Virus record (IMG/VR): IMGVR_UViG_3300031999_004721 | Span: 1-21,097 of that record | DNA: 21,097 nucleotides | Strand: one strand, 5' to 3' | Source of the DNA: a virus | Part shown: positions 6,563 to 13,027 of the stretch, piece by piece | How the letters are laid out: every line of letters begins with the position of its first letter | Position numbering within the stretch: position 1 is the stretch's first letter | The notes under the pieces: model-generated | What the model saw: the letters and a program-made list of their open reading frames with translations, nothing else | Told to the model about the DNA's origin: nothing | The model's database searches: none | Translations under genes and position numbers: made by a program

Positions 6563-7450
6563 ATGTCTAGTGCAACGTCTCCCGTACCTGCGGTTTCTAT
6601 GCCGCCGCCGGATGTCAAATCCCCGGCCACCGTGCCCGTCGTGACAGTCGCGCCGCCCGCCTCCTCGGCCATGCCGCCATCCCCGGTCATTGCGCCGGAC
6701 GTGAAGCAGCGCGCCCTAGAGGCCGGGTTCAGCGAAGCGGAGCTCACCCAAATGCCCCCGGAAGCCGTCGAGCGCGCCCTGGTCGCGTTTGACCGCCGGG
6801 CCTCGCAGATCGGCAAGAGTCTGTTGTCTGCACCGGCCCCACGTTCCCCGATGCCTGGAATCCCGAGACCCGATCCCGGCGCGCCGGGACGAGTCCCGAC
6901 CCCCGCCACGGTTCCGGCGCCTGATGCTTTCGAGCAACGCCTGAGTCGCCTGCGGGAAACGGGCCACGAGACCGAGCTCGTCGAGACCTTGCGGGAGATG
7001 CGCAAGGGTGCCGACCCCCAGCGTTACGACGACACCCACCTGCGATACGCGATCATGGCGATGGGTCAGTCACTCGTCCAGCTTGGCGACATGCTGCTGA
7101 CCGAACGGGCCAGCGCCGCGTTGGCCACGATGGGGCCTGACTTTGCCAATGTAACCCCGCAGGCCGTGAAGGAGACCTTCGCGGCGATGAACTATGGGCG
7201 GCAGGCCCAAGGTCTGCCTCCGTTGCCCCCCGAGCCGGCCGCCATCCGTCGCGTGGCGTGCATGTTGGCCGGCGAGACGTTGCACGCCAAAGTGCAAGAC
7301 CAGGTCGCACAGCAGGAACGCGACGGGCTGGGACGTTTCCAGTCCGGCGGGTCCGGCCGCGCGGCCATTGACGACCGAAACGAAGAGCAACGGCGCCTCG
7401 AGACGGTGCGTGAGCAGCATCGCCGCATGGCCGGAGCCCCGGCGCCGTAG
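6563..7450 (+). CDS. Probable capsid scaffold protein
   Basis: This 295-residue protein lies immediately before the major capsid gene, where most tailed phages encode the scaffold that guides prohead assembly and then leaves or is digested. The first 40 residues are Pro/Val/Ala-rich and disordered. A UBA-like helical block follows at 47-75 (ALEAGFSEAELTQMPPEAVE), then a second Pro-rich linker. The rest is predicted mainly helical with coiled-coil character, including LRETGHETELVETLREM. Near 250-263 is QERDGLGRFQSGG and a charged C-terminal helix; such basic or charged tails often bind the capsid shell. No protease signature is seen, so it is not a combined protease-scaffold. AGGAG lies ten bases before the ATG. 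The call comes from position and composition. Confidence 0.6.
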   Translation: MSSATSPVPAVSMPPPDVKSPATVPVVTVAPPASSAMPPSPVIAPDVKQRALEAGFSEAELTQMPPEAVERALVAFDRRASQIGKSLLSAPAPRSPMPGIPRPDPGAPGRVPTPATVPAPDAFEQRLSRLRETGHETELVETLREMRKGADPQRYDDTHLRYAIMAMGQSLVQLGDMLLTERASAALATMGPDFANVTPQAVKETFAAMNYGRQAQGLPPLPPEPAAIRRVACMLAGETLHAKVQDQVAQQERDGLGRFQSGGSGRAAIDDRNEEQRRLETVREQHRRMAGAPAP

Positions 7451-7462
7451 GAGTAAGCCGAT

Positions 7463-8560
7463 ATGGCACTACAAGCTGACCAAATCGCCGATCTCGTACA
7501 GGCCGCACGGCCGACCGAGATTCGCGACAAGTGGGTTGATGCCAGCCAGAAGAAGCAGAAGTATCACGCTCTGCCGCGTCTGCTGGTACAGAACCGCACG
7601 AAATTGAGTGGCGGGTTAGGCCCCCGATTGCGGGTGCGCGTCAAATCGACCGCGACCGCGAAGTTCACCGGCCTCTACGCCTCCGACACGACCAACGTCA
7701 CCGACGTGTTCCAGTACATCCAGATGGGTTGGCGACACGCGACTAACAACTGGTCCTACGAGGAGCGCGAGCCCGAGATCAACAGCGGCCCGGACGCAAT
7801 CTTCAATCTCGTCCAGGCCCGCGAAGCGACCGCGATGCTCGATCTGACGGACCTGATCGAGAATGCGTTTTTCACCACCATCCCGACCGCGACCGACACG
7901 GACCAACTGCACGGCATCTTCTATTGGCTTGTGCCGTACAGCAGCGCCGCCGCTACTCCGACGAACCCCGGCGCCGACGATTTCTACGGCCTGGACCCCT
8001 ATGCCAAGAATGCCGCCGAAATTACCGGCGGTGCCGGCGGACTCAGCAGCGACACGTATCCCTACTGGGCCAACTGGGCCGGCAAATACACGGACGTGAC
8101 GGCCGATGACGCTATCAGGCTGATGCGTAATGCGGCCGACTACACCGACTTCGAGGCTCCGGTGCCGGTGCCGCAGTACGATCGTATCGAGGACGACTGG
8201 GGCCTCTACACGGTACATTCAGCCCTCGCAAGCATGCAAACCCTGGCCCGACAACAGAATGAAAGCATCGGGTTCGACATCGGCAGCAAGGCAGTGACAT
8301 TCAACAACCGGCCCATCGAATGGGTCCGGGCCTTGGAAGCCGTCAGTGGTGCCCCGATCATCGGACTGAACTGGTCCACGTTCGAGGTCCATCACCTGAG
8401 CGATCCGTTCGTCAAAAAGACGCCGCCGCTGCGCAACAAGGAATCGCACAACGTGTGGAACTGTTTTGTGGATATGTCGATGGACACGTTGTGCTGCAAC
8501 CGGCGGCGCAACTGGATTCTCACCACGACCGACGTGGCCAGCATCACGTACAGCGTGTAG
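7463..8560 (+). CDS. Major capsid protein (HK97-type fold expected)
   Basis: At 365 residues directly after the scaffold candidate, this fits the major head protein. The pattern W-R-H-A-T-N-N-W-S-Y-E-E-R-E-P-E-I-N near residues 89-106 resembles a block I know from capsid proteins of environmental phages (W...YxxxExxIN). It is followed by two helices around QAREATAMLDLTDLIENAFF, which would form the spine helix of the fold. The C-terminal half has the mixed beta pattern expected of the A domain (WVRALEAVSGAPIIGLNW). No N-terminal cleavage site is obvious. The ATG has AGGAG nine bases upstream. It is followed by a lectin-like virion gene, a common neighbour of capsid genes. Confidence 0.75.
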   Translation: MALQADQIADLVQAARPTEIRDKWVDASQKKQKYHALPRLLVQNRTKLSGGLGPRLRVRVKSTATAKFTGLYASDTTNVTDVFQYIQMGWRHATNNWSYEEREPEINSGPDAIFNLVQAREATAMLDLTDLIENAFFTTIPTATDTDQLHGIFYWLVPYSSAAATPTNPGADDFYGLDPYAKNAAEITGGAGGLSSDTYPYWANWAGKYTDVTADDAIRLMRNAADYTDFEAPVPVPQYDRIEDDWGLYTVHSALASMQTLARQQNESIGFDIGSKAVTFNNRPIEWVRALEAVSGAPIIGLNWSTFEVHHLSDPFVKKTPPLRNKESHNVWNCFVDMSMDTLCCNRRRNWILTTTDVASITYSV

Positions 8561-8589
8561 CGGCGCCGCGGTCATAAGGAGTAAGATCA

Positions 8590-9414
8590 ATGCCTACCTT
8601 CTACAAAGGCGACAATTCGGGTCGTGGTCCGAGTCCTGGTCTGTGGGCCGATTGCCCCTTCACTGGCGACCCGACCGAGGATACGAATCTCGGTTATCAC
8701 TTCTGGGATGACTTTATCAGTTTGCCGGTAATGCCGACCGTTACCACGGTGGCGGCCTGGGGGCCGTACAACGTGTACAACACCGACGGTACCAGCGTTC
8801 AGACCCCGGCCTTCCCGGCCGGAACGGTCTATGGCGGCGGCATTTTCAGGCACACGGCCAACACGGCCGGCGACGCGATGGTGATTGGCACGGCCTCCTG
8901 CCCGTTTGTCCTCAAGAGCAAGAAGTTGTGGTTCGAGGCGCGCATTGCCACAACCTCGATCGCCACCAATGACGGCCAGTTGTTCCTCGGGCTGGCCGAG
9001 AACTACAGCATGACGTTCGGCGCCGCCACACCCCTCGCCGATGCCAACGCTACCGCGAACACCGGAGCCCTCATTGGCTTCAACCGGCTGGAGGACGGCC
9101 TCGCGGTCGTCAACACGTCCTACGCGGATCATGCCACATCGTGGACCAACGTGAAGGCGTCGGCGTATGCGGCCTTGGCGGCCAACACCTGGCTCAAGCT
9201 GGGTATCCGCTACGATCCCAACAACGCTGCCCGGGCGATCACATTCTTCGTCAACGGCGTGGAATTGGACAATGCCGTGACCCAGGCGATTCTCACCGCC
9301 ACGACCTATCTGGATAACGTGGGATTCGGTCCCTGCTTTGCGTTCTTCGTCGATACCGCTGGGACGGCCAGTTACGGTTATCTGGACTGGTGGCGATGCG
9401 CGCAACTCGGCTAG
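8590..9414 (+). CDS. Concanavalin/LamG-like virion protein, possible head decoration
   Basis: This 274-residue, beta-rich protein shows the strand pattern of a concanavalin/LamG-type jelly roll. The sequence has HFWDDFI near 37-43, KKLWFEARI near 112-120, GQLFLGLAE near 133-141, WLKLGIRYD near 201-209, ITFFVNGVEL near 217-226, and a closing YLDWWRCAQLG. I recognise the scheme (LWFEARI, then FLGLAE, then W-KLG-RYD, then FFVNGVE) from phage proteins encoded right after the capsid gene. Such domains commonly bind sugars or decorate the head surface; which applies here is not shown. TAAGGAG lies eight bases before the ATG. The spacing of 29 bases from the capsid gene suggests cotranscription. Confidence 0.6.
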   Translation: MPTFYKGDNSGRGPSPGLWADCPFTGDPTEDTNLGYHFWDDFISLPVMPTVTTVAAWGPYNVYNTDGTSVQTPAFPAGTVYGGGIFRHTANTAGDAMVIGTASCPFVLKSKKLWFEARIATTSIATNDGQLFLGLAENYSMTFGAATPLADANATANTGALIGFNRLEDGLAVVNTSYADHATSWTNVKASAYAALAANTWLKLGIRYDPNNAARAITFFVNGVELDNAVTQAILTATTYLDNVGFGPCFAFFVDTAGTASYGYLDWWRCAQLG

Positions 9415-9426
9415 GCGGAACGAACG

Positions 9427-10425
9427 ATGTCTGAATCGACCCTGACACTCACCTATGAGGACTTCCACAAAGAGTGTGCCTTCACCTGTGGTTGGCCTCG
9501 GGTGGATAGCCAGAATGCCGGCGGCCTCCTGACCGCCGCACAATTGGAACGGGTCGACTTCTGCGTCCGGGACGGATACCGGCGTTTCCTGATGTGCGAT
9601 AGCGACGCGCCGGGCGCGGGGCTCCACATATGGAGTTTCCTGCGCCCGGCGGCGACGTTCACTACATCCAAACCGAATACGGTGAAGACTCTAACGTGGA
9701 GCCCCACAACCAAGATTACTACCCTTGTGGCCAATGCGAGTTGTTTTGGACCGTCCGTGCTTAACGGCACCGTCCGTTTCTCTACGACGACCAATGAGTA
9801 TCCGGTTGTCGTCTATACCAGTGACACGACCGTCGGATTCAGTGGCAACCTCGTTGCTCTGGGAGAGGCTGGCGCATTCACGGTTCCAAACGTCGGCCTG
9901 CCCGACGATTTCGGATCACTGGAATGGCCGATCACGTTCGCATTGGGGACCGGGCATGCACACATCGACGACACGGGCGAGTCACAGATAAGGATGTTGC
10001 GCCAACAGAATACCGCGCTGACACCGGGACGTCCGCGACAGGCGGCAGTACGTGCGCTCAGGTCGGACGGCACCGGCGGGCAACGCTGGCAGTTGATGCT
10101 GCACCCGATTCCGGATGCCATGTATCCACTCGGCTACCGGTACAACGTGCTGGCCGAGAAGTTGACCCACACGGCCCTGTATGCCCTCGGCGGCATGTTC
10201 CATACACAGACGATTCTGGAAGGGTGCCTGGCCGCCGTCGAATTGCACATTCACCGTCTGCCGGGCATCCACGCGGCGCGGTTCCAGGAACTCCTGGCCC
10301 GCAGCATCGCCCACGACCGCAACTTGGCGATGCCGGGCACGCTCGGCAATCTGGACGATCCCACGGATCGGGCGGCGCCGCGGCGCCGCACCGGTGTGAC
10401 GACCTACAACGGCGTCGCCTACTAA
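9427..10425 (+). CDS. Probable head-to-tail adaptor / connector
   Basis: This 332-residue protein comes after the head genes. The N-terminus (TYEDFHKEC..., LTAAQLERVDFCVRDGYRRF, IWSFLRP, residues 9-70) and C-terminus (MYPLGYRYNVLAEKLTHT, GCLAAVELHIHR, FQELLARSIAHDR, residues 220-300) are helical. They resemble the two halves of podovirus adaptors such as T7 gp11 and P22 gp4, which form a ring under the portal. Between them lies a beta-rich insert (about 75-165) ending VGLPDDFGSLEWP, which I have seen in related environmental-phage proteins. The assignment is by pattern and order, not close similarity. AGGCGGA precedes the ATG. A head-completion or tail-terminator role is possible. Confidence 0.5.
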   Translation: MSESTLTLTYEDFHKECAFTCGWPRVDSQNAGGLLTAAQLERVDFCVRDGYRRFLMCDSDAPGAGLHIWSFLRPAATFTTSKPNTVKTLTWSPTTKITTLVANASCFGPSVLNGTVRFSTTTNEYPVVVYTSDTTVGFSGNLVALGEAGAFTVPNVGLPDDFGSLEWPITFALGTGHAHIDDTGESQIRMLRQQNTALTPGRPRQAAVRALRSDGTGGQRWQLMLHPIPDAMYPLGYRYNVLAEKLTHTALYALGGMFHTQTILEGCLAAVELHIHRLPGIHAARFQELLARSIAHDRNLAMPGTLGNLDDPTDRAAPRRRTGVTTYNGVAY

Positions 10426-10435
10426 GGAACAGACC

Positions 10436-10786
10436 ATGCGCCATTACGGAAACGAAACGGCCCGCGAATCAAGTCCGCCTACGTTCGCGGTATCGGGTGA
10501 CCTTGAGGCCGACGTCGTGAATGTCGCAACATTCAGTCCGGCGGTGGCCCATTGTGAAGTGGCGAATCTCCCGACCAGTGGAAAATATCTGTATGGTCGA
10601 TGGAACGCACTTACAGTGCGGTATAACGCTACGGTCCCGAATTCCTCTTATCCCGATCCGAACTTCGTGATCGGACCCGGCGAGCAAATCGAATCACCAC
10701 CGGGCATCATCGTCTCGTCGGTCGCGCTGGTCTCGCCGTGGATCGTAGTCTACGGCACGGATTACAATACGGAAGGTTGGGATTAG
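10436..10786 (+). CDS. Small beta-rich virion protein, unknown
   Basis: This 116-residue protein has alternating hydrophobic strands and an acidic C-terminus (VYGTDYNTEGWD). The middle shows KYLYGRWNALTVRYNATVPN and an FVIGPGEQIESPPGI turn, which suggests a compact beta fold. No family is recognised. AAGGA, overlapping the end of the previous gene, lies seven bases before the ATG. The position, between the adaptor and a duplicated pair of small virion genes, points to a tail or decoration component. There are no transmembrane segments or signal peptide. Confidence 0.55.
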   Translation: MRHYGNETARESSPPTFAVSGDLEADVVNVATFSPAVAHCEVANLPTSGKYLYGRWNALTVRYNATVPNSSYPDPNFVIGPGEQIESPPGIIVSSVALVSPWIVVYGTDYNTEGWD

Positions 10787-10811
10787 AACCCAGGAAACAA
10801 GGATCAGAACG

Positions 10812-11135
10812 ATGCCACTCTTCTCCGGTCCGGCGATGATCCCTAGCAATGAGAGTGCTATCCTGTTAGGTGCCACCGCCGTGGACATCACGTTCGCCAA
10901 GCGCCCGCTCAAGTTGATTGTGCAGGTCTGGGTTGGCGGTCCGATCTACGTGCGCCTCAACGCAACGGGAGCAAGTCCGATAGTCGGCAACGTAATCAAG
11001 GTGACGACGACTACACCGTTGATGGTGGAGGATGTTGCACTGACCAGCGCTGTGCCCCTGTCGATCTATAATGGCAGTGGTGTAGCCTTTATCTGGAACG
11101 GAGCAAACCAAAGTGGGTGCATCCTGGCCTGGTGA
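10812..11135 (+). CDS. Small virion protein, first copy of a tandem pair
   Basis: This 107-residue, beta-rich protein is about 65% identical over its last 99 residues to the next gene product. The shared core includes RPLKL, YVRLNATGASP, VALTSAV, FIWNG and the identical end GCILAW. The conserved closing WNG...GCILAW suggests a domain packed at its C-terminus. AAGGA lies eight bases before the ATG. Its body begins at the internal MIP near residue 9, which aligns to residue 28 of the second copy. Function is unknown; location and strand-rich sequence suggest a small tail or fibre-base component. The pair is part of a DNA duplication described separately. Confidence 0.6.
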   Translation: MPLFSGPAMIPSNESAILLGATAVDITFAKRPLKLIVQVWVGGPIYVRLNATGASPIVGNVIKVTTTTPLMVEDVALTSAVPLSIYNGSGVAFIWNGANQSGCILAW

Positions 11136-11174
11136 CGAACAAGATTAGAGGGCACAGATGATACCACCCAACAA
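10818..11174 (+). repeat. Tandem duplication, unit 1
   Basis: This stretch matches 11221-11577 at an offset of 403-406 bases. Nearly identical blocks include 10951-10980 (29 of 30 bases match 11357-11386), 11034-11053 (matches 11440-11459) and 11115-11136 (matches 11521-11542). Similarity continues past the stop into the intergenic spacer and the first codons of the next gene, so the duplicated unit spans a gene, a spacer and a gene start. Confidence 0.75.
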
Positions 11175-11541
11175 ATTAGGACGTAAAGGTGGAAAGTCGG
11201 GTGCAGGGGGTCATTACCAGTTCTTCTCCCGTGAGCCGATGATCCCCGCCAATTTGATTGCCGTCCTAGCGCCCGGCGGCGCCGTGGACATCGCGTTCTA
11301 CTCGCGCCCTCTCAAACTGCTTGTGGAACTCTGGCTTGCCAGTCCGACCCTCTATGTGCGCCTCAACGCAACGGGAGCGAGTCCGACGGCGGGCGATATA
11401 ATCAAGGTGACAGTGGACATGCCGTTGGTGGTGGAGAATGTTGCACTGACCAGCGCTGTAGCCCTGTCGATATGGAACGCTGGCAGCGGAGACTTCATCT
11501 GGAACGGAACGGGGCAAAATGGGTGCATCCTGGCCTGGTGA
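11158..11541 (+). CDS. Small virion protein, second copy with a different N-terminus
   Basis: This 127-residue paralog of the preceding gene is about 65% identical from residue 28 on (65 of 100 aligned positions by hand count). Its first 27 residues are unlike the first copy and are rich in Gly and Lys (LGRKGGKSGAGG). The first six codons, ATGATACCACCCAAC..., resemble the start of the gene at 11564 (MIPP versus MIPL), as expected if the duplication copied that start and fused it to this body. AGAGGG lies five bases before the ATG; an internal ATG at 11239 has no good ribosome site. Divergence of the copies suggests they have distinct roles, perhaps as heteromeric subunits. Confidence 0.6.
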   Translation: MIPPNKLGRKGGKSGAGGHYQFFSREPMIPANLIAVLAPGGAVDIAFYSRPLKLLVELWLASPTLYVRLNATGASPTAGDIIKVTVDMPLVVENVALTSAVALSIWNAGSGDFIWNGTGQNGCILAW

Positions 11542-11577
11542 CAAACGAGACTGGAGACGATAGATGATACCACTCAA
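11221..11577 (+). repeat. Tandem duplication, unit 2
   Basis: This is the second copy of the unit at 10818-11174. It covers the body of the second small virion gene, the spacer after it and the first codons of the gene at 11564. About 45 bases (11176-11220) between the two units match neither copy and encode the Gly/Lys-rich N-terminal segment of the second gene. Confidence 0.75.
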
Positions 11578-11965
11578 GCAAAGCACGACCGTGACGGTGA
11601 AGGCCGGTCCGATGGTGGACGCCACCAATGGGGACACCGAAGAGGCCGAACTGACGATCCAGAAGGCCCACGTCCGGCTGAGCAAAAACGGCGGTGACAT
11701 CGCGGCAGCTCATGCGAATCAGGGCGCAAGTAATGTCGGCGCACCGTACGACGAGACGGGTTGCTATGACATCAGTTTCGATGCTACGGACACGAACACG
11801 CTCGGTCGCCTGGACATGGTCATCCACGTCACGGGCGCGCGCCCGTTTCTGGAAAACTACGTGGTCCTCAAGGCCGATCTGTTCGACGCCCTAATTACGA
11901 ACGGCGTATTTACCTCTGCGAACTTCGACTCCAGCGTTTTTGCGAATGTCGGAATCGTGATATAG
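11564..11965 (+). CDS. Ig-like/beta-sandwich virion protein
   Basis: This 133-residue protein contains a beta module. It has TTVTVKAGPMVDATNGDT, then HVRLSKNGGDI, then CYDISFDATDTNTLGRLDMVIHVTG and NYVVLKADLFDALI. The scheme (strand, D-x-T-x-G-D, strand with LSKNGG, then a G-x-Y strand, D-T-x-T-L-G-x-L, and a closing strand ending in VFDALI) is one I recognise from environmental phage tail and fibre proteins. Its role may be in a tail-fibre or baseplate attachment. GGAG lies seven bases before the ATG. The gene at 17286 has a similar layout. A 54-base spacer with a hairpin follows. Confidence 0.55.
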   Translation: MIPLKQSTTVTVKAGPMVDATNGDTEEAELTIQKAHVRLSKNGGDIAAAHANQGASNVGAPYDETGCYDISFDATDTNTLGRLDMVIHVTGARPFLENYVVLKADLFDALITNGVFTSANFDSSVFANVGIVI

Positions 11966-11979
11966 AACCAAGAAACGGC

Positions 11980-11998
11980 GCGGCGGGTCTCCTGCCGC
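11980..11998 (+). other. Intergenic hairpin before the next ribosome site
   Basis: GCGGCGGG (11980-11987) pairs with CCTGCCGC (11991-11998) around a TCT loop: eight pairs, one of them G-U as RNA. It sits in the longest spacer within this part of the operon, just before AAGGAG of the next gene. The bases after it are A-rich, not T-rich, so it is not a standard intrinsic terminator. RNA processing, stability or translation control are possible readings. Confidence 0.4.
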
Positions 11999-12019
11999 AA
12001 CTAAGAAAAGGAGTTTGCG

Positions 12020-12832
12020 ATGTCGATGCACAACCTGTATGCAAAACTACACGATGCCCAGATGCCAGGTACCGGGCAAATTCTGTGGGTTCCCAGAATG
12101 GCGGCATACCTGCTAAGTTGGGGCGAGACGCCGGCCGATTCGATCGCGGGCTACGCGCCCGGGCACCTGGCAATCGGAATTGACGCCACCGATGCGTCAT
12201 TGACCACATCAATCAATGTCGGCAGCAAGACCGCTTCCCTCTTCAAGCCCATTCTCCCATCCTGGATCGGCACTGAGGCCGAACCCCAGACCTCGGTCTT
12301 CGCAACAAATCGCCAGCAATGGTACATCCGCAACGCGGCCGCTACTGGCACGATCCGCAGTTTCTATAATCGTCTGTATCTCAGTGGCGGGGCCGGCGGT
12401 GAAGCCCTACGGTGCTACACGATCGTCGAGCACGCCGCGCCGGTCGATACCTGCAACGGTGCCCACATCAGCCTGAATTTCGGCGCGAGCGCCGGCAATA
12501 TCACCGGATTGGGCACGGCCCTGCGCGCAACCCTTCACTGCGCGGCACGCGCCATCGGGGGCACGACGGCTGCCATCCAGGCCGAACTGTACGGCGAAGC
12601 ATCCGGATCGGTCGGCGGGAATATGACGTTGATTCGTGCGGTCATCGACGGCAGCGACGGCACTGCGAAGGCGAACCTGGAGACCAACGCGACATTACTC
12701 TCAGTCGTCTGTACCGCCGACACCGGTAAACTGGTGGAAGTTGGCACCGGGATGGGCACGGTCGAGGGTACGTTGAAGATCAGAGTCAACGGTGAACTCA
12801 AATACCTCCCCTACTATGCGGCTCCGGGTTAA
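12020..12832 (+). CDS. Beta-rich virion protein (tail or fibre type)
   Basis: This 270-residue protein opens with a short helical segment and IAGYAPGHLAIGIDATDASL (residues about 42-61). A core follows with GEALRCYTIVEH and ISLNFGASAGNITGLGTALR, and it closes with GTLKIRVNGELKYLPYYAAPG-like strands. The pattern (GYAxGxLxID.DA...; RCYT...; GLGxAxRATL; GTLKIRVNGxxYYLP) recurs in phage virion proteins I remember from metagenomic contigs, where the function is not assigned. No enzyme motif is seen. Alternating Gly/Ala-rich strands suggest a trimeric or decorated beta structure. AAGGAG lies six bases before the ATG. Confidence 0.5.
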   Translation: MSMHNLYAKLHDAQMPGTGQILWVPRMAAYLLSWGETPADSIAGYAPGHLAIGIDATDASLTTSINVGSKTASLFKPILPSWIGTEAEPQTSVFATNRQQWYIRNAAATGTIRSFYNRLYLSGGAGGEALRCYTIVEHAAPVDTCNGAHISLNFGASAGNITGLGTALRATLHCAARAIGGTTAAIQAELYGEASGSVGGNMTLIRAVIDGSDGTAKANLETNATLLSVVCTADTGKLVEVGTGMGTVEGTLKIRVNGELKYLPYYAAPG

Positions 12833-12844
12833 GGAGTCCACGCG

Positions 12845-13027
12845 ATGATGGTAACGCCGCAAATCTTACAGGAACAAATCGCACTATTGGAACAGAAGGA
12901 AGCCGAGTTTTTGGCGCTGGCGAATCAGGCGCACGGCGCCATACAGGCGCTGCGCGACGTGATTGCCCGGATAGCCGAACCGAACCCGGAGGAAGATGGC
13001 CCGCACCTTGCAAAGTCCGGCGACTAG
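12845..13027 (+). CDS. Small coiled-coil protein
   Basis: This 60-residue protein is almost wholly helical. Heptad-like spacing of Leu/Ile/Ala runs from about residue 5 to 45 (ILQEQIALLEQKEAEFLALA), and an acidic, Pro-rich tail follows. AAGGAG lies eight bases before the ATG; a second ATG follows immediately. It overlaps the next gene by 32 bases in another frame, so the end of this gene carries the ribosome site of the nozzle candidate. Short coiled-coil proteins at this place may act as assembly partners or chaperones for the large tail protein; that is inference. Confidence 0.55.
   Translation: MMVTPQILQEQIALLEQKEAEFLALANQAHGAIQALRDVIARIAEPNPEEDGPHLAKSGD

Noticed and set aside
5707-7005. 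432-codon minus-strand frame across portal end and scaffold
   Set aside because: It is antisense to well-supported genes; the Arg/Ser/Ala-rich translation is typical of shadow frames in high-GC DNA.
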